This document shows, in pieces, positions 7,917 through 15,327 of a DNA stretch of 25,100 nt (position 1 is its first letter; each line of letters starts with the position of its first letter). Origin of the DNA: Thermoplasmata archaeon UBA184 (GTDB lineage Archaea > Thermoplasmatota > Thermoplasmata > Lutacidiplasmatales > UBA184). Where the stretch lies: positions 1 to 25,100 of the forward strand of contig DAEB01000023.1 in NCBI GenBank assembly GCA_002495185.1, given 5' to 3'. Made by a program: the position numbers and the translations under genes. Below the pieces are notes generated by a model. It was not told the DNA's origin. It ran no database searches and saw only the letters and a program-made list of their open reading frames with translations.

Positions 7917-8129
7917 ATGGCGGCAACTACCATCACGGTCTCTCAAGAGACGAGGAAGCTCTTGGAGGGTCTGAAGACCGGGGGCGCCACCTACGACGAT
8001 GTGATTCGCGGTCTCCTGATCGCCCATCCGACGCAGCTCACGATGGCCGAGCTCGCGCGTCGCATCCGGGAAGGAGAGCCGCGCCCCATCGAGGAACTCA
8101 TCGTCCGGAGCCGCAAGCAGCCCTACTGA
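7917..8129 (+). CDS. Putative antitoxin, ribbon-helix-helix type
   Basis: 70 residues. The N-terminus TTITVSQETRKLLEGLK, then TYDDVIRGLL, matches the short RHH-type antitoxins common in archaea (beta strand for DNA contact, then two helices). The C-terminal part (ELARRIREGEPRPIEEL) would wrap the toxin. It is followed after seven bases by a RelE-like gene, so the two form an operon and the antitoxin probably represses it. I chose ATG 7917. A TTG at 7905, in the same frame, lies about 26 bases after the A/T-rich box at 7871-7883 and could be a leaderless start. The family call rests on motif resemblance. Confidence 0.75.
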   Translation: MAATTITVSQETRKLLEGLKTGGATYDDVIRGLLIAHPTQLTMAELARRIREGEPRPIEELIVRSRKQPY

Positions 8130-8136
8130 GGGTTCC

Positions 8137-8487
8137 GTGACGTTTCGCCTCGAAAGCATCGAGGAAGCGGACACGGAGTTTCTAGCTCTGCCTCCCAATG
8201 TCCGCGAGGTGTTCATCTCGGCGTTCCGGGAGATCGCCGCCGGAGATTCGCCGATTGCCCATGGACCCGAGTGGTTCTGCGCGGAGCTGCGGCAGCGACA
8301 GCGGGTGGCGGCCGAAGGTCTGTATTCGCTCCACGTCGGCGAACTCTGGAGGGGGGTTTACTTCCGGCGCGGCGAGTCCCTTGTGTTCATTGCTTTCGGT
8401 TTCCGACTGCCCGAGTTCTACGACAAGCTCCGCCAACTGCGGAAGGCCGTTACGGCTCGAGGCGGGACACGACAAGGCGCACCCTGA
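8137..8487 (+). CDS. Putative RelE/ParE-superfamily toxin
   Basis: 116 residues from GTG 8137. It has the RelE-like order of two N-terminal helices and then a strand-rich half: SLHVGELWRGVYFRR, LVFIAFGFR, then the helix LPEFYDKLRQLRKAV. Toxins of this fold usually cut mRNA on the ribosome or poison gyrase. I cannot tell which from sequence alone, and catalytic residues are not diagnostic in this family. TGAGGG at the antitoxin stop provides a Shine-Dalgarno-like site before the GTG, consistent with translational coupling. It lies in the repeat-rich accessory half. The partner gene immediately upstream is the main support. Confidence 0.72.
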   Translation: MTFRLESIEEADTEFLALPPNVREVFISAFREIAAGDSPIAHGPEWFCAELRQRQRVAAEGLYSLHVGELWRGVYFRRGESLVFIAFGFRLPEFYDKLRQLRKAVTARGGTRQGAP

Positions 8488-8558
8488 CTCATTCCCCAAA
8501 ACAGCTGGCCTCGGCGTACGTGCTCTTCGAGGGGCTGCCCCCTACGTTCGGGCGCTCT

Positions 8559-8605
8559 CGTCAAGGGGACCTTGAATCCTTAGCTCAAACCCCTCCCGCG
8601 GCTGG
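8559..8605 (-). repeat. Dispersed T-loop-like repeat, copy 5
   Basis: Minus-strand reading: AGCCGCGGGAGG, about 13 bases, then GATTCAAGGTCCCCTTGACG. AGGGG pairs with CCCCT here, where copy 2 has AGGGA/TCCCT. The T-loop-like box is the most diverged of the seven. Confidence 0.6.
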
Positions 8606-8781
8606 TCTCCCGGGGCGGTTGCCACCGTTGCGGAATGTAATGCTGACGAAGTTCCGTGTCGCAGAACTGCCGCGCCGACCTCGATGGGCCCGCCGATCTC
8701 CCGGGGATTCTGTTCGCCCTGATCAGTTGCCACTCGGGATTCACTAGGAACTAGTAGGAGCGGTGCTGTTCCGCGTACTAC

Positions 8782-9003
8782 ATGCGGCTGCACACGCAGA
8801 TTCGGGTCGTCGGCGCGGAGGTAGTGGGAATCGGCGGGTTCGTGCTCCTGTTGCTTCTGCTCGAAGGCCGAGCCGCCGGGTGGAGCGCGCTCACCGTGTC
8901 TTTCGGGACGGCATTCGGAATCGTCGGCCTAACGTTGGTCCTGGTTGGCCTGGAAGCAATGTGGCTCGGGTCCCGGGTAGAGTCTGAAACCACACCGAAT
9001 TGA
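8782..9003 (+). CDS. Small two-span membrane protein
   Basis: 73 residues with two hydrophobic segments, about 9-27 (GIGGFVLLLLLLEG) and 37-61 (LTVSFGTAFGIVGLTLVLVGLEAM). It is probably a membrane hairpin with short polar ends. No Cys or His motif is present and I recognise no family. The start ATG has no clear Shine-Dalgarno site; a weak A/T-containing stretch (AACTAGTAGG, 8750-8759) lies about 26 bases upstream. It stands alone between the toxin gene and the membrane hydrolase. Confidence 0.6.
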   Translation: MRLHTQIRVVGAEVVGIGGFVLLLLLLEGRAAGWSALTVSFGTAFGIVGLTLVLVGLEAMWLGSRVESETTPN

Positions 9004-9237
9004 CAACCCTTGTGAGGACGGTATTCAAGTGGAGGCCGGCGAGGGGTGCTCGACGAAGCTAGTGGTTGAGAATCGGAAAGGTTACCCGGCCGTAGAGGTC
9101 CCCTTACGAAGAGCATGCGCTACCCACTGTGGAGGAAGTGACAAGATGGTGGCACCGTTCGCGCCGTGCTTCTTCCCCGCCGCGTCGTAGCCTGAAGAGT
9201 TCGCAGAGGACGGAGCTGGGAGGACAGAAGGAATCGG

Positions 9238-10242
9238 ATGGACCCTTTTTCCCACCTGATGCTGGGGTACCTCCTTGGATTCGGCCTGTTCGGCGCTCAA
9301 GGACTCCAGTACGTTGTCGCGGCCGCGGTGGCGGGTGCCCTTCCGGACGCCGACGTTGCGCTCTTCCCGCTCTCCCACCGATTCCCGCTCCTTCGTCACC
9401 GGGGAATCTCGCACTCGATCGTCGGCGTCACTGTCATCGCGGTCGCCGGCACCTGGCTCATCCCCGGGGCGTTCGCCCTTGGCTTCGGGTCAGGGTTCGC
9501 CTCCGGGGCGCCGTGGGCGTACTTTGTCGCTCTCGAGGTCGGCGGGCTCTCTCACGTACTGCTCGACGCAATGGACCACTGGTCGGTCCCGATTCTCGCT
9601 CCGTTCCAGGACCGAGAGTATGCGTTCGACGCGGACCGGATCGCCAACTTCGGCGGGATGGCGTTCACGGTCGTCGCGTACGCCACCCTCCTCGAAGAGA
9701 GGGGACGCGCCCCGATCTGGCTCTGGCAACTCACTTCGTGGGTCTTGTTGCTCGCAGTGGTGGCGTACTTTGCGGTTCGCCTCGGTACCCGGTGGTGGGT
9801 CGAAGGCGCCCGACGGAAGGGAGGGTACACGTCCGTCGTGCCTCAGGCGAACCCGTTCCGATTCCTCCTCTACGACGAGCGCTCGCTGAGCCCGGGGCTG
9901 CTCGAAATGCGGTACACTGTGCACCATCTGCTCCGGGGAAGGTCCGACCCCTTTCGGACAGCCGAAGCACTCATTCCCGAGCCGGCGCCCGGCCCGGTGT
10001 CCTTCCCGGCTCAGGCAATTCGGGCGAGCTACGCGGCTTGCGCACGGAAGAGCTGGTTCCTAAAGGAGACCAACCGCTTCGCCGTCGCCAAGGCTGTGCC
10101 GGCAGGGTTCGAGGTCTTCTGGTACTCCCTTGAGCTCAGCGTCTGGGGTCGGTACGCGGGGGTCATCGCACATGTGGACGGGGCGACCGGTCGGGTCACC
10201 GCCCAGGCGCGGTGGCGAAGACCCGAGTCGTTCGCGGCTTGA
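9238..10242 (+). CDS. Membrane-bound metal-dependent hydrolase, YdjM/DUF457 family
   Basis: 334 residues. The N-terminal half is a membrane protein with the family's conserved polar residues: H6 (FSHLMLG), D37 and D39 (LPDADV), H54 and H59 (RHRGISHS), and H106/D110/D113 (LSHVLLDAMDH). These are the presumed metal ligands. About four or five membrane segments lie between them. The C-terminal part (about 200-334) is hydrophilic and not typical of short family members, so it may be an added domain. Members of this family are named LexA-regulated or phospholipase-like in databases, but the substrate is not settled. GGGAGG lies about 14 bases before the ATG and AAGGA closer in. It appears monocistronic. 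Confidence 0.85.
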   Translation: MDPFSHLMLGYLLGFGLFGAQGLQYVVAAAVAGALPDADVALFPLSHRFPLLRHRGISHSIVGVTVIAVAGTWLIPGAFALGFGSGFASGAPWAYFVALEVGGLSHVLLDAMDHWSVPILAPFQDREYAFDADRIANFGGMAFTVVAYATLLEERGRAPIWLWQLTSWVLLLAVVAYFAVRLGTRWWVEGARRKGGYTSVVPQANPFRFLLYDERSLSPGLLEMRYTVHHLLRGRSDPFRTAEALIPEPAPGPVSFPAQAIRASYAACARKSWFLKETNRFAVAKAVPAGFEVFWYSLELSVWGRYAGVIAHVDGATGRVTAQARWRRPESFAA

Positions 10243-10312
10243 CGGACGAGCGGTTTGCTGGCTCCGGACCGTGCGTCCCTCGTCAAGACCCGCTCCTTTG
10301 GCGCCCCACACC

Positions 10313-10360
10313 CGTGAGGGCCGGACGGAGTCGAAACCGGAGGGATGCTCCCCCGCGGCT
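10313..10360 (-). repeat. Dispersed T-loop-like repeat, copy 6
   Basis: Minus-strand reading: AGCCGCGGGGGAGC, then GGTTTCGACTCCGTCCGG and CCCTCACG. GCCG/CGGC and GGAG/CTCC can pair. It is diverged in both boxes but keeps the overall layout. Confidence 0.6.
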
Positions 10361-10446
10361 CATGCGCTCTTGAGCCCCGGACCCAAAATGCAAGGCCAAA
10401 GATTTTACCCCGGGACCGAGTTTCAAGGCCTTCCGTCGGCGCGGCC

Positions 10447-11184
10447 GTGATCGAGTCTCGCTCCCGTGATGCTCAACCCCGGGCCCGGAAAGTTCCGCGT
10501 GCCGAAGCGACCCCGGACGAGCGCGACCGCTCGGGGAAAGAGGAGCGCTTTGCGGTCGTCAAACTTCGCTTCGAGATTCCCCCCGGGGGCCTGTACTTCC
10601 GGGTCTCGAAGAACTTTCCGGAAGGAGTCGTCGAGGTGATGGCGGACCACGTCCTTCCCGGTCGACGAATGCTGGTCGAAATGCAGCTCGCCGGCCCTAA
10701 GACTTCAGAGATGATCCGGGGGCTCGAGCGCGAGCCGGGCGTCGTTTCGGTTTCTCCCGTCCCCACGCCGGGGCCGATCAAGAGGGTCCGGATGATTACG
10801 AGGACCCCACCGTTCATTCTCGTTTCAAGGGATCTTGAAGTGCTGATCCGGTTTCCGCGGTTCATCCAAGATGGGGTGTTCACGATCGAGGTCGCCAGCC
10901 GAGTCTCTCAGCTCCGGAAGCTAATCCAAGGACTGCGACGGGTCTACGTGGCGGTCGATGTTGTCAGATTCGGTCGAGACCGAATGCGGACCTACCCACC
11001 CACTCTGACTCCGTATCAGGACGCCCTGCTGCATATGGCGTTGGGTGCCGGCTACTTCGATGTCCCCCGGCGGATCACGCTCACCGGACTCGCAACGAGG
11101 ATGGGCAAGAGCAAGTCCTCCCTCTCGCGGAGACTTGCAATCGTCGAGAAGAAGCTCGCGGAGTCTGCCGTCGCGGCTCGGTGA
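10447..11184 (+). CDS. HTH_10 (bacterio-opsin activator type) transcriptional regulator
   Basis: 245 residues from GTG 10447. The C-terminal region (about 187-237) matches the HTH_10 domain: LTPYQDALLHMAL, AGYFDVPRRITLTGLA, then the recognition-helix part MGKSKSSLSRRLAIVEKKL. This domain is found mainly in archaeal regulators related to Bat. The N-terminal 150 residues form an alpha/beta region (FEIPPGGLYFRVSKNFPEG) that probably senses a ligand, as in other single-copy HTH_10 proteins. No PAS or GAF motif is evident. The frame is open back to an ATG at 10345, but that lies inside repeat copy 6. GATTTTACCC at 10401-10410 is a promoter-like box about 40 bases before the GTG. The target genes are unknown. 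Confidence 0.88.
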   Translation: MIESRSRDAQPRARKVPRAEATPDERDRSGKEERFAVVKLRFEIPPGGLYFRVSKNFPEGVVEVMADHVLPGRRMLVEMQLAGPKTSEMIRGLEREPGVVSVSPVPTPGPIKRVRMITRTPPFILVSRDLEVLIRFPRFIQDGVFTIEVASRVSQLRKLIQGLRRVYVAVDVVRFGRDRMRTYPPTLTPYQDALLHMALGAGYFDVPRRITLTGLATRMGKSKSSLSRRLAIVEKKLAESAVAAR

Positions 11185-11223
11185 GGATTCCCCCCCGCGA
11201 GCCGGTTCACTCTCGGGCATGCA

Positions 11224-11502
11224 TCAATTCTGAGGGGGTTTGTCGCTGTCGAGACGTTCGAGGATAGTGGCAAATGTCATGGCGAGCTTCAGGTAGGTGG
11301 CCCGAAGGTCGGAAACGATATCGTCGGCACGCAGCCGGTCCAGGTCATCCAGCGTGCACAAGGTCTCCAGGAACTGCGCTCGGACGCAACGAACCGAGCA
11401 GAAGACAAGGCCCGCGAACAGGCGGGAGACGCTTTGGGGTAGACCGGCCACTTGAAGGAACGGGCGTTCAGGTCCGCTCCGAGTCCCACATCGACACCTC
11501 AT
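11224..11502 (-). CDS. Small CxC / CxxxC protein of unknown function
   Basis: 92 residues from ATG 11502. The N-terminus reads MRCRCGTRSGPERPF, and FCSVRCVRAQFLETL follows about 30 residues later, so a CxC and a CxxxC pair could bind one zinc ion. The rest is helical and acidic (TLDDLDRLRADDIVSDL). The Cys pattern and codon use support a real gene. The frame is open to 11574, but the CxC motif directly after the inner methionine favours that start. It converges on the HTH_10 gene with a 39-base gap. No firm family assignment. Confidence 0.6.
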   Translation of the reverse strand: MRCRCGTRSGPERPFLQVAGLPQSVSRLFAGLVFCSVRCVRAQFLETLCTLDDLDRLRADDIVSDLRATYLKLAMTFATILERLDSDKPPQN

Positions 11503-12030
11503 CCCCAACGCTGGTGACAACTGAATCAGGGACGGTGGTGTGCTGCCGGGGTCCGATGGCCGCACGGAGTTCACTCATAGATGCATCGTCGGGACGATAG
11601 ATGGGCGCGCCGACAACTAGTTGCCGTTCGCGAGGGCTTCGGAGACTCCGTCGGTGGGGTCCCATCGCGTCGACCGCCTGAGGGTTGATGGCGCTGGGTC
11701 CAGGCACGAGGTTCCTCGGTCCTCGCATTCTTCCTTCGCCGTGCGATCTCGTCTTGCCCAGTCTCTCGGAGAGCCGAGCCCGCGCCCGGTTTCGCGATAG
11801 GGACTGGGGGGATTCGAACGATCGCGAGGGTCCTCCCGCGACCGGTTCTCTCCACTCGGAGTTGCCGTCGTGCGCGTTGAGCTTTTCCCTCCGAAGGGAC
11901 GCTCGCAGCGAAAACCAACCCCGGCGTTCAGAAAGGTACGACCCGTCGTGGACGGGTTCCCGGGAGACGAAAGTATCCCATCAACCCCAACGCAGCTCCC
12001 CGAATCGCCGGGACCCCCGTTCACGCGGAA
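11503..12030. other. Intergenic region with repeat copy 7
   Basis: 528 bases between the CxC protein gene and the dehydrogenase stop codon, both minus strand. It holds repeat copy 7 (11799-11846). Frames crossing it are rich in Arg, Ser and Pro and look like non-coding GC-rich DNA. I see no RNA gene I can support. Confidence 0.5.
11799..11846 (-). repeat. Dispersed T-loop-like repeat, copy 7
   Basis: Minus-strand reading: GTCGCGGGAGGACC, then CGTTCGAATCCCCCCAGTCCC. The T-loop-like GTTCGAATCC is intact; the GC box has changed from AGCCGCGG to GGTCGCGG. Confidence 0.65.
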
Positions 12031-13035
12031 TCAACTGTCCTCCTCGGAGACGTCCACGATGACCTTACCGCGAGGGTGCCCTGTGCGCAGCAGGTCGATC
12101 GCCGCCGCGGTTTCCGCGAGGGGGAATCGATGACCAATCACAGGTTGGAGATTCTTCGACGACATCAACTTCCCGAGAAGGTCCAGGTCGGCCTGGTTCG
12201 GTTTCGCAACGAACGAAGCAAGCCTCTGGGGGACAAACGCGGAGGTCAGCTTCTGGCCGATCAGTCCGGCCAACGTCGAGACCATGCCGGCTTCCGGCGG
12301 AGACCCCACTCCGACGTAGGTTCCTTCCCTTGACAAGACTCGCAAGCAGTCCCGGAGCTTTCGGTCGGCCCCGATATCGATGAACAGGTCGTACCGCTCC
12401 GGGCCGTCGGCAAAATCGGCTTTGGAGTAGTCGATCACGGTCTCCGCCCCGAGGGATCCCAGAAGGTCCACCTTGTCCGTACTCGTCACCGCGGTAACAT
12501 GCCCGCCCAACGATCGAGCCAGTTGGACCGCCATGGTTCCAACGCCACCACCCGCCCCGTACACAATGGTCCGCTGGCCCGGCTGCAGGTGCCCATGATC
12601 TCGGATGGCCTGGAGCGCTGTGACCCCGGCGACGGGTACGGAAGCCGCCGCCTCAAAGGTGACCTCCTTCGGCTTGGCCGAGAGGCTACTCTCTGTCGTA
12701 GCGACGAGCTCGGCGAAGGTGCCGCTGGCGGTGCCGAAAACTTGGTCGCCCGGCTTCCACCGGGTGACCGCCGAACCGCACTCTTCCACGATCCCCGAAA
12801 GATCCCTCCCGCGGACCCGGACCTTGGGTCGGGAAAGACCTGTAAGGAGACGGAGGACGAACGGCGTCCCCATCATGATGTGCCAATCCAATGCGTTCAC
12901 AGAAGCGCAACGGACCCTGACGAGCACGTCATGGTCTGTGGGCCGAGGAGCTTCAACCTCCTCTGACCTCAGTACCGCGCTGGGGCCGTAGCGATCCTGT
13001 ACGATGGCTCTCATCCGGTTCGCGTCCATCCTCAT
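12031..13035 (-). CDS. Zinc-independent MDR dehydrogenase, quinone-oxidoreductase-like
   Basis: About 334 residues. Medium-chain dehydrogenase/reductase with a GroES-like N-terminal half (VLVRVRCASVNALDWHIMMG, GRDLSGIVEECG) and a Rossmann half with the NAD(P)-binding motif YGAGGGVGTMAVQLA. The catalytic zinc cysteine of classical alcohol dehydrogenases is absent, as in quinone oxidoreductases and RTN4IP1-like enzymes. It probably reduces a quinone or enone with NAD(P)H; the substrate is unknown. Start codons are possible at 13047, 13035, 13029 and 13014. A TATA-like CCCTTAGTTC near 13060-13070 would start transcription around 13039, favouring 13035 or a later one; the family usually begins at MRAIV (13014). 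It is divergent from cyclase 2. Confidence 0.9.
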   Translation of the reverse strand: MRMDANRMRAIVQDRYGPSAVLRSEEVEAPRPTDHDVLVRVRCASVNALDWHIMMGTPFVLRLLTGLSRPKVRVRGRDLSGIVEECGSAVTRWKPGDQVFGTASGTFAELVATTESSLSAKPKEVTFEAAASVPVAGVTALQAIRDHGHLQPGQRTIVYGAGGGVGTMAVQLARSLGGHVTAVTSTDKVDLLGSLGAETVIDYSKADFADGPERYDLFIDIGADRKLRDCLRVLSREGTYVGVGSPPEAGMVSTLAGLIGQKLTSAFVPQRLASFVAKPNQADLDLLGKLMSSKNLQPVIGHRFPLAETAAAIDLLRTGHPRGKVIVDVSEEDS

Positions 13036-13097
13036 CCCGTCTCCCATAGAGCTTTCGTCGAACTAAGGGTTCGCCCAGAATTGTCGCTCCGCGTGCT

Positions 13098-13107
13098 GTG
13101 ACGTCAC
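13098..13107. promoter_or_regulatory. Perfect 10-base palindrome between divergent genes
   Basis: GTGACGTCAC lies between the dehydrogenase and cyclase 2 starts. A dyad in a shared upstream region could be an operator, but it occurs once here and no regulator can be assigned. Confidence 0.2.
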
Positions 13108-13266
13108 TCGGGAGTCTGACCACCCTGCCCTTTGCATCCACCCAACGGCGATGCAGGAGGGATGCGCGCCCAGGGGACATGCCCCTCCCTGAGCGGATTA
13201 TCCTTGGGGGGCTCCCGGGCTCATCCTTCGAGGCGGCAAAGGGAGGCAATAACGCAACTCTGCATT

Positions 13267-13311
13267 GGCCCGAGGAGTAATCTAACCGAACGCGGATTCC
13301 CCCCCGCAGCA
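13267..13311 (+). promoter_or_regulatory. Promoter/start region of cyclase 2, shared with cyclase 1
   Basis: GGCCCGAGGAGTAATCTAAC and then a C7 tract ending at ATG 13312. Same layout and spacing as 2511-2555, with about eight differences in 45 bases. It decides the start at 13312 although the frame is open further upstream. Confidence 0.65.
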
Positions 13312-15240
13312 ATGACGCGGCGACTCGCCGCCATCATGTTCACCGATATCGCTGGGTACACGGCCCTCTCCCAGCGGGACGAGCCCGCGGCGTTGCGACT
13401 GCTCCAGGACCAGGAACGGCTGGTCCGCGGACTGCTCGAGGTTCACCAGGGCCGCCTGGTGAAATCGATGGGGGATGGACTCCTGATCGAGTTTGCGAAC
13501 GCGCTGGACGCCGTCGAGTGTGCGGTGGACCTGCAGCGGCACATCGGGGAGCGAAATGCGCGCGAACCACGTCCCGAATTGCGAGTGAGGATCGGGGTCC
13601 ACCTCGGGGATGTGGAAGGAGTCGGACCGGACATTCTGGGGGACGCCGTGAATGTCGCGTCCCGGCTCGAGCCCCTCGCCGAACCCGGAGGAATCTGCAT
13701 CTCGGCCCAGGTCTACGACCAGGTCCACAACAAGGTCAGCGCTCGACTGGAGAGGTTGGGGTCCCGGGACCTGAAAGGAGTTCGCGAGCCGGTGGTCGTC
13801 TACACGGTGGCCCCGCCCCGGACCGGCGTTGAGGAGGTGGCGGAGGGGCCACGCCCGCATCGACTTGCCGTACTTCCTCTCGCCAACATGAGCCCCGACC
13901 CGAACGACGAATTCTTCGCCGACGGTCTCACGGAGGAAATCATCTCCACCATCTCGAAGATCCCCGAGCTGAGTGTGATCTCGAGAACCTCGGTGATGAG
14001 GTACAAAAGCCAGACCAAGCCGATGGTCGAAATCGGCCATGAGCTCAGCGCGACCACCGTTCTGGAGGGAAGCGTCCGAAAGGCTGGGAACCGAGTTCGC
14101 GTGGCGGTCCAGCTCATTGATGCGGTAGGAGATCGGCACCTTTGGGCGGAGAATTACGACCGAAGCCTCGACGATATCTTCGCGATCCAAAGCGAGATCG
14201 CGCAGAAGATCGCCGGTTCGCTCGAAATCCGCCTGCTCGATTCCGATAGGGGGCGGATTGCGAAGGCGCCCACCCAAGTGACCGAGGCCAACCTGCTCTA
14301 CATGAAAGGAGCATTTCACGCTGAGCGACTCACGAAGACGGAACTCGAGATCGCCATCGACTTTTACGAACAGGCGGTTCGAGAGGATCCTCGGTACGCT
14401 CGTGCGTACGCTGCGATGGCACGAGCGTACAACCTGCTCGGCCTCTGGGAGATCATTCCCTCCCGGGACGCCTACGCCCACGTCGAGCGTGCCGCACGGA
14501 AGGCGATCGAACTCGACGATTCTCTGGCGGAGGCCCATACTGCGCTCAGCGCCGCCCAGTTCTACTACCGGGATTGGAAGAGGGCGCAAGACGAGGCAAA
14601 ACGAGCCCTCGAGCTCGACCCGAATCTGGCGGAAGCCCACCTGTGGACCTCCACATTCTGCCTCATCCGGGGGCAGACCGACAGGGCGATTTCGGAGGCT
14701 CAGAAGGCGATCGAGCTAGACCCGCTTTCGATATCCATCATGCAGAACGCGGCGACCATGTTTCTCTACGGGGGTCGTCCCGAGACGGCGATTCCGCTGT
14801 ACGAGAAGGTCCTGGAACTGAATCCCGGAAGCTCATTCGCGCGCGGCAACCTCGGGCTATGTTACGTGCAATTGGGGAGGCCTGAGGACGGGATCGAGGA
14901 GATTCGCAAGGCCATCGCCGTCTCCCGGAGGAGCAATCCGGCCGAACTCTCCGACCTAGTGTACGCCCTCAGCCAGGCAGCACGAATTGACGATGCCCGG
15001 ACAGTCATCGCGGAGCTGCATGAGATTCACGAGAAGAAAGGGACCGGGGCCGCCTCCCTCGCCTACGCCTACGCGAGCATCGGAGATGCGGATCGGGCAT
15101 TCGAATGGTTGGAGAAAGCGTTCCAGGAGGGGTCTGGCTACCTGGGACTTCTCACGGCGGATTTCAGCTTCAAGGATCTGTCTACCGACCCGAGGTTCCA
15201 GAAGTTTCTCGAGAAGATTGGGCTGCCCGTAGACCGCTAA
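13312..15240 (+). CDS. Class III adenylate cyclase with TolB-N-like domain and TPR repeats (paralog 2)
   Basis: 642 residues from ATG 13312. Same domain order as the gene at 2556: cyclase domain (1-165) with D12, K51, D55, D111, N114 and R118 all conserved; a TolB-N/FlgO-like domain (from about 183, LAVLPLANMSPDPNDEFFADG); then TPR repeats to the end (for example YARAYAAMARAYNLLG, DPNLAEAHLW, NPGSSFARGNLGLCYVQLG). It should make cAMP. The frame is open 60 residues further upstream, but that part shows no conservation and crosses the promoter block shared with cyclase 1. The two proteins are clearly related yet diverged most in the TPR half, so they may respond to different partners. It converges on the CsoR-like gene across a long hairpin. 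Confidence 0.93.
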   Translation: MTRRLAAIMFTDIAGYTALSQRDEPAALRLLQDQERLVRGLLEVHQGRLVKSMGDGLLIEFANALDAVECAVDLQRHIGERNAREPRPELRVRIGVHLGDVEGVGPDILGDAVNVASRLEPLAEPGGICISAQVYDQVHNKVSARLERLGSRDLKGVREPVVVYTVAPPRTGVEEVAEGPRPHRLAVLPLANMSPDPNDEFFADGLTEEIISTISKIPELSVISRTSVMRYKSQTKPMVEIGHELSATTVLEGSVRKAGNRVRVAVQLIDAVGDRHLWAENYDRSLDDIFAIQSEIAQKIAGSLEIRLLDSDRGRIAKAPTQVTEANLLYMKGAFHAERLTKTELEIAIDFYEQAVREDPRYARAYAAMARAYNLLGLWEIIPSRDAYAHVERAARKAIELDDSLAEAHTALSAAQFYYRDWKRAQDEAKRALELDPNLAEAHLWTSTFCLIRGQTDRAISEAQKAIELDPLSISIMQNAATMFLYGGRPETAIPLYEKVLELNPGSSFARGNLGLCYVQLGRPEDGIEEIRKAIAVSRRSNPAELSDLVYALSQAARIDDARTVIAELHEIHEKKGTGAASLAYAYASIGDADRAFEWLEKAFQEGSGYLGLLTADFSFKDLSTDPRFQKFLEKIGLPVDR

Positions 15241-15241
15241 G

Positions 15242-15327
15242 GCGGGCGAGCTTCCCCCGGACACCTTCGAGGGGTCCGGCGAAACAGTCACTTCCCCCCT
15301 CGAAGGATGCCCGGGGGGATAGCCCGC
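15242..15327. terminator. Very long nested stem-loop between convergent genes
   Basis: Three nested inverted repeats: GCGGGC (15242-15247) with GCCCGC (15322-15327); TTCCCCCGG (15252-15260) with CCGGGGGGA (15311-15319); and CCTTCGAGGGG (15264-15274) with CCCCTCGAAGG (15296-15306), an 11-base perfect match. The loop is about 21 bases. It fills the whole gap between cyclase 2 and the CsoR-like gene, so a two-way terminator is likely. Confidence 0.6.

Noticed and set aside
6787..7926. A conserved peptide motif (PREG...LWFESLR) in several minus-strand frames
   Set aside because: It is only the translation of the intergenic repeat where it falls in an open frame. It is not conserved in all copies, and in the DUF2182 frame it lies upstream of the likely start.
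2393..11846. The T-loop-like boxes as real tRNA genes or split tRNA halves
   Set aside because: No acceptor stem, D-arm, anticodon arm or paired T-stem can be drawn around the GGTTCGAATCC box.
2511..13311. The two cyclases as ends of a composite transposon or recent segment duplication
   Set aside because: The proteins are too diverged for a recent event, and I see no transposase, terminal inverted repeats or target duplications.
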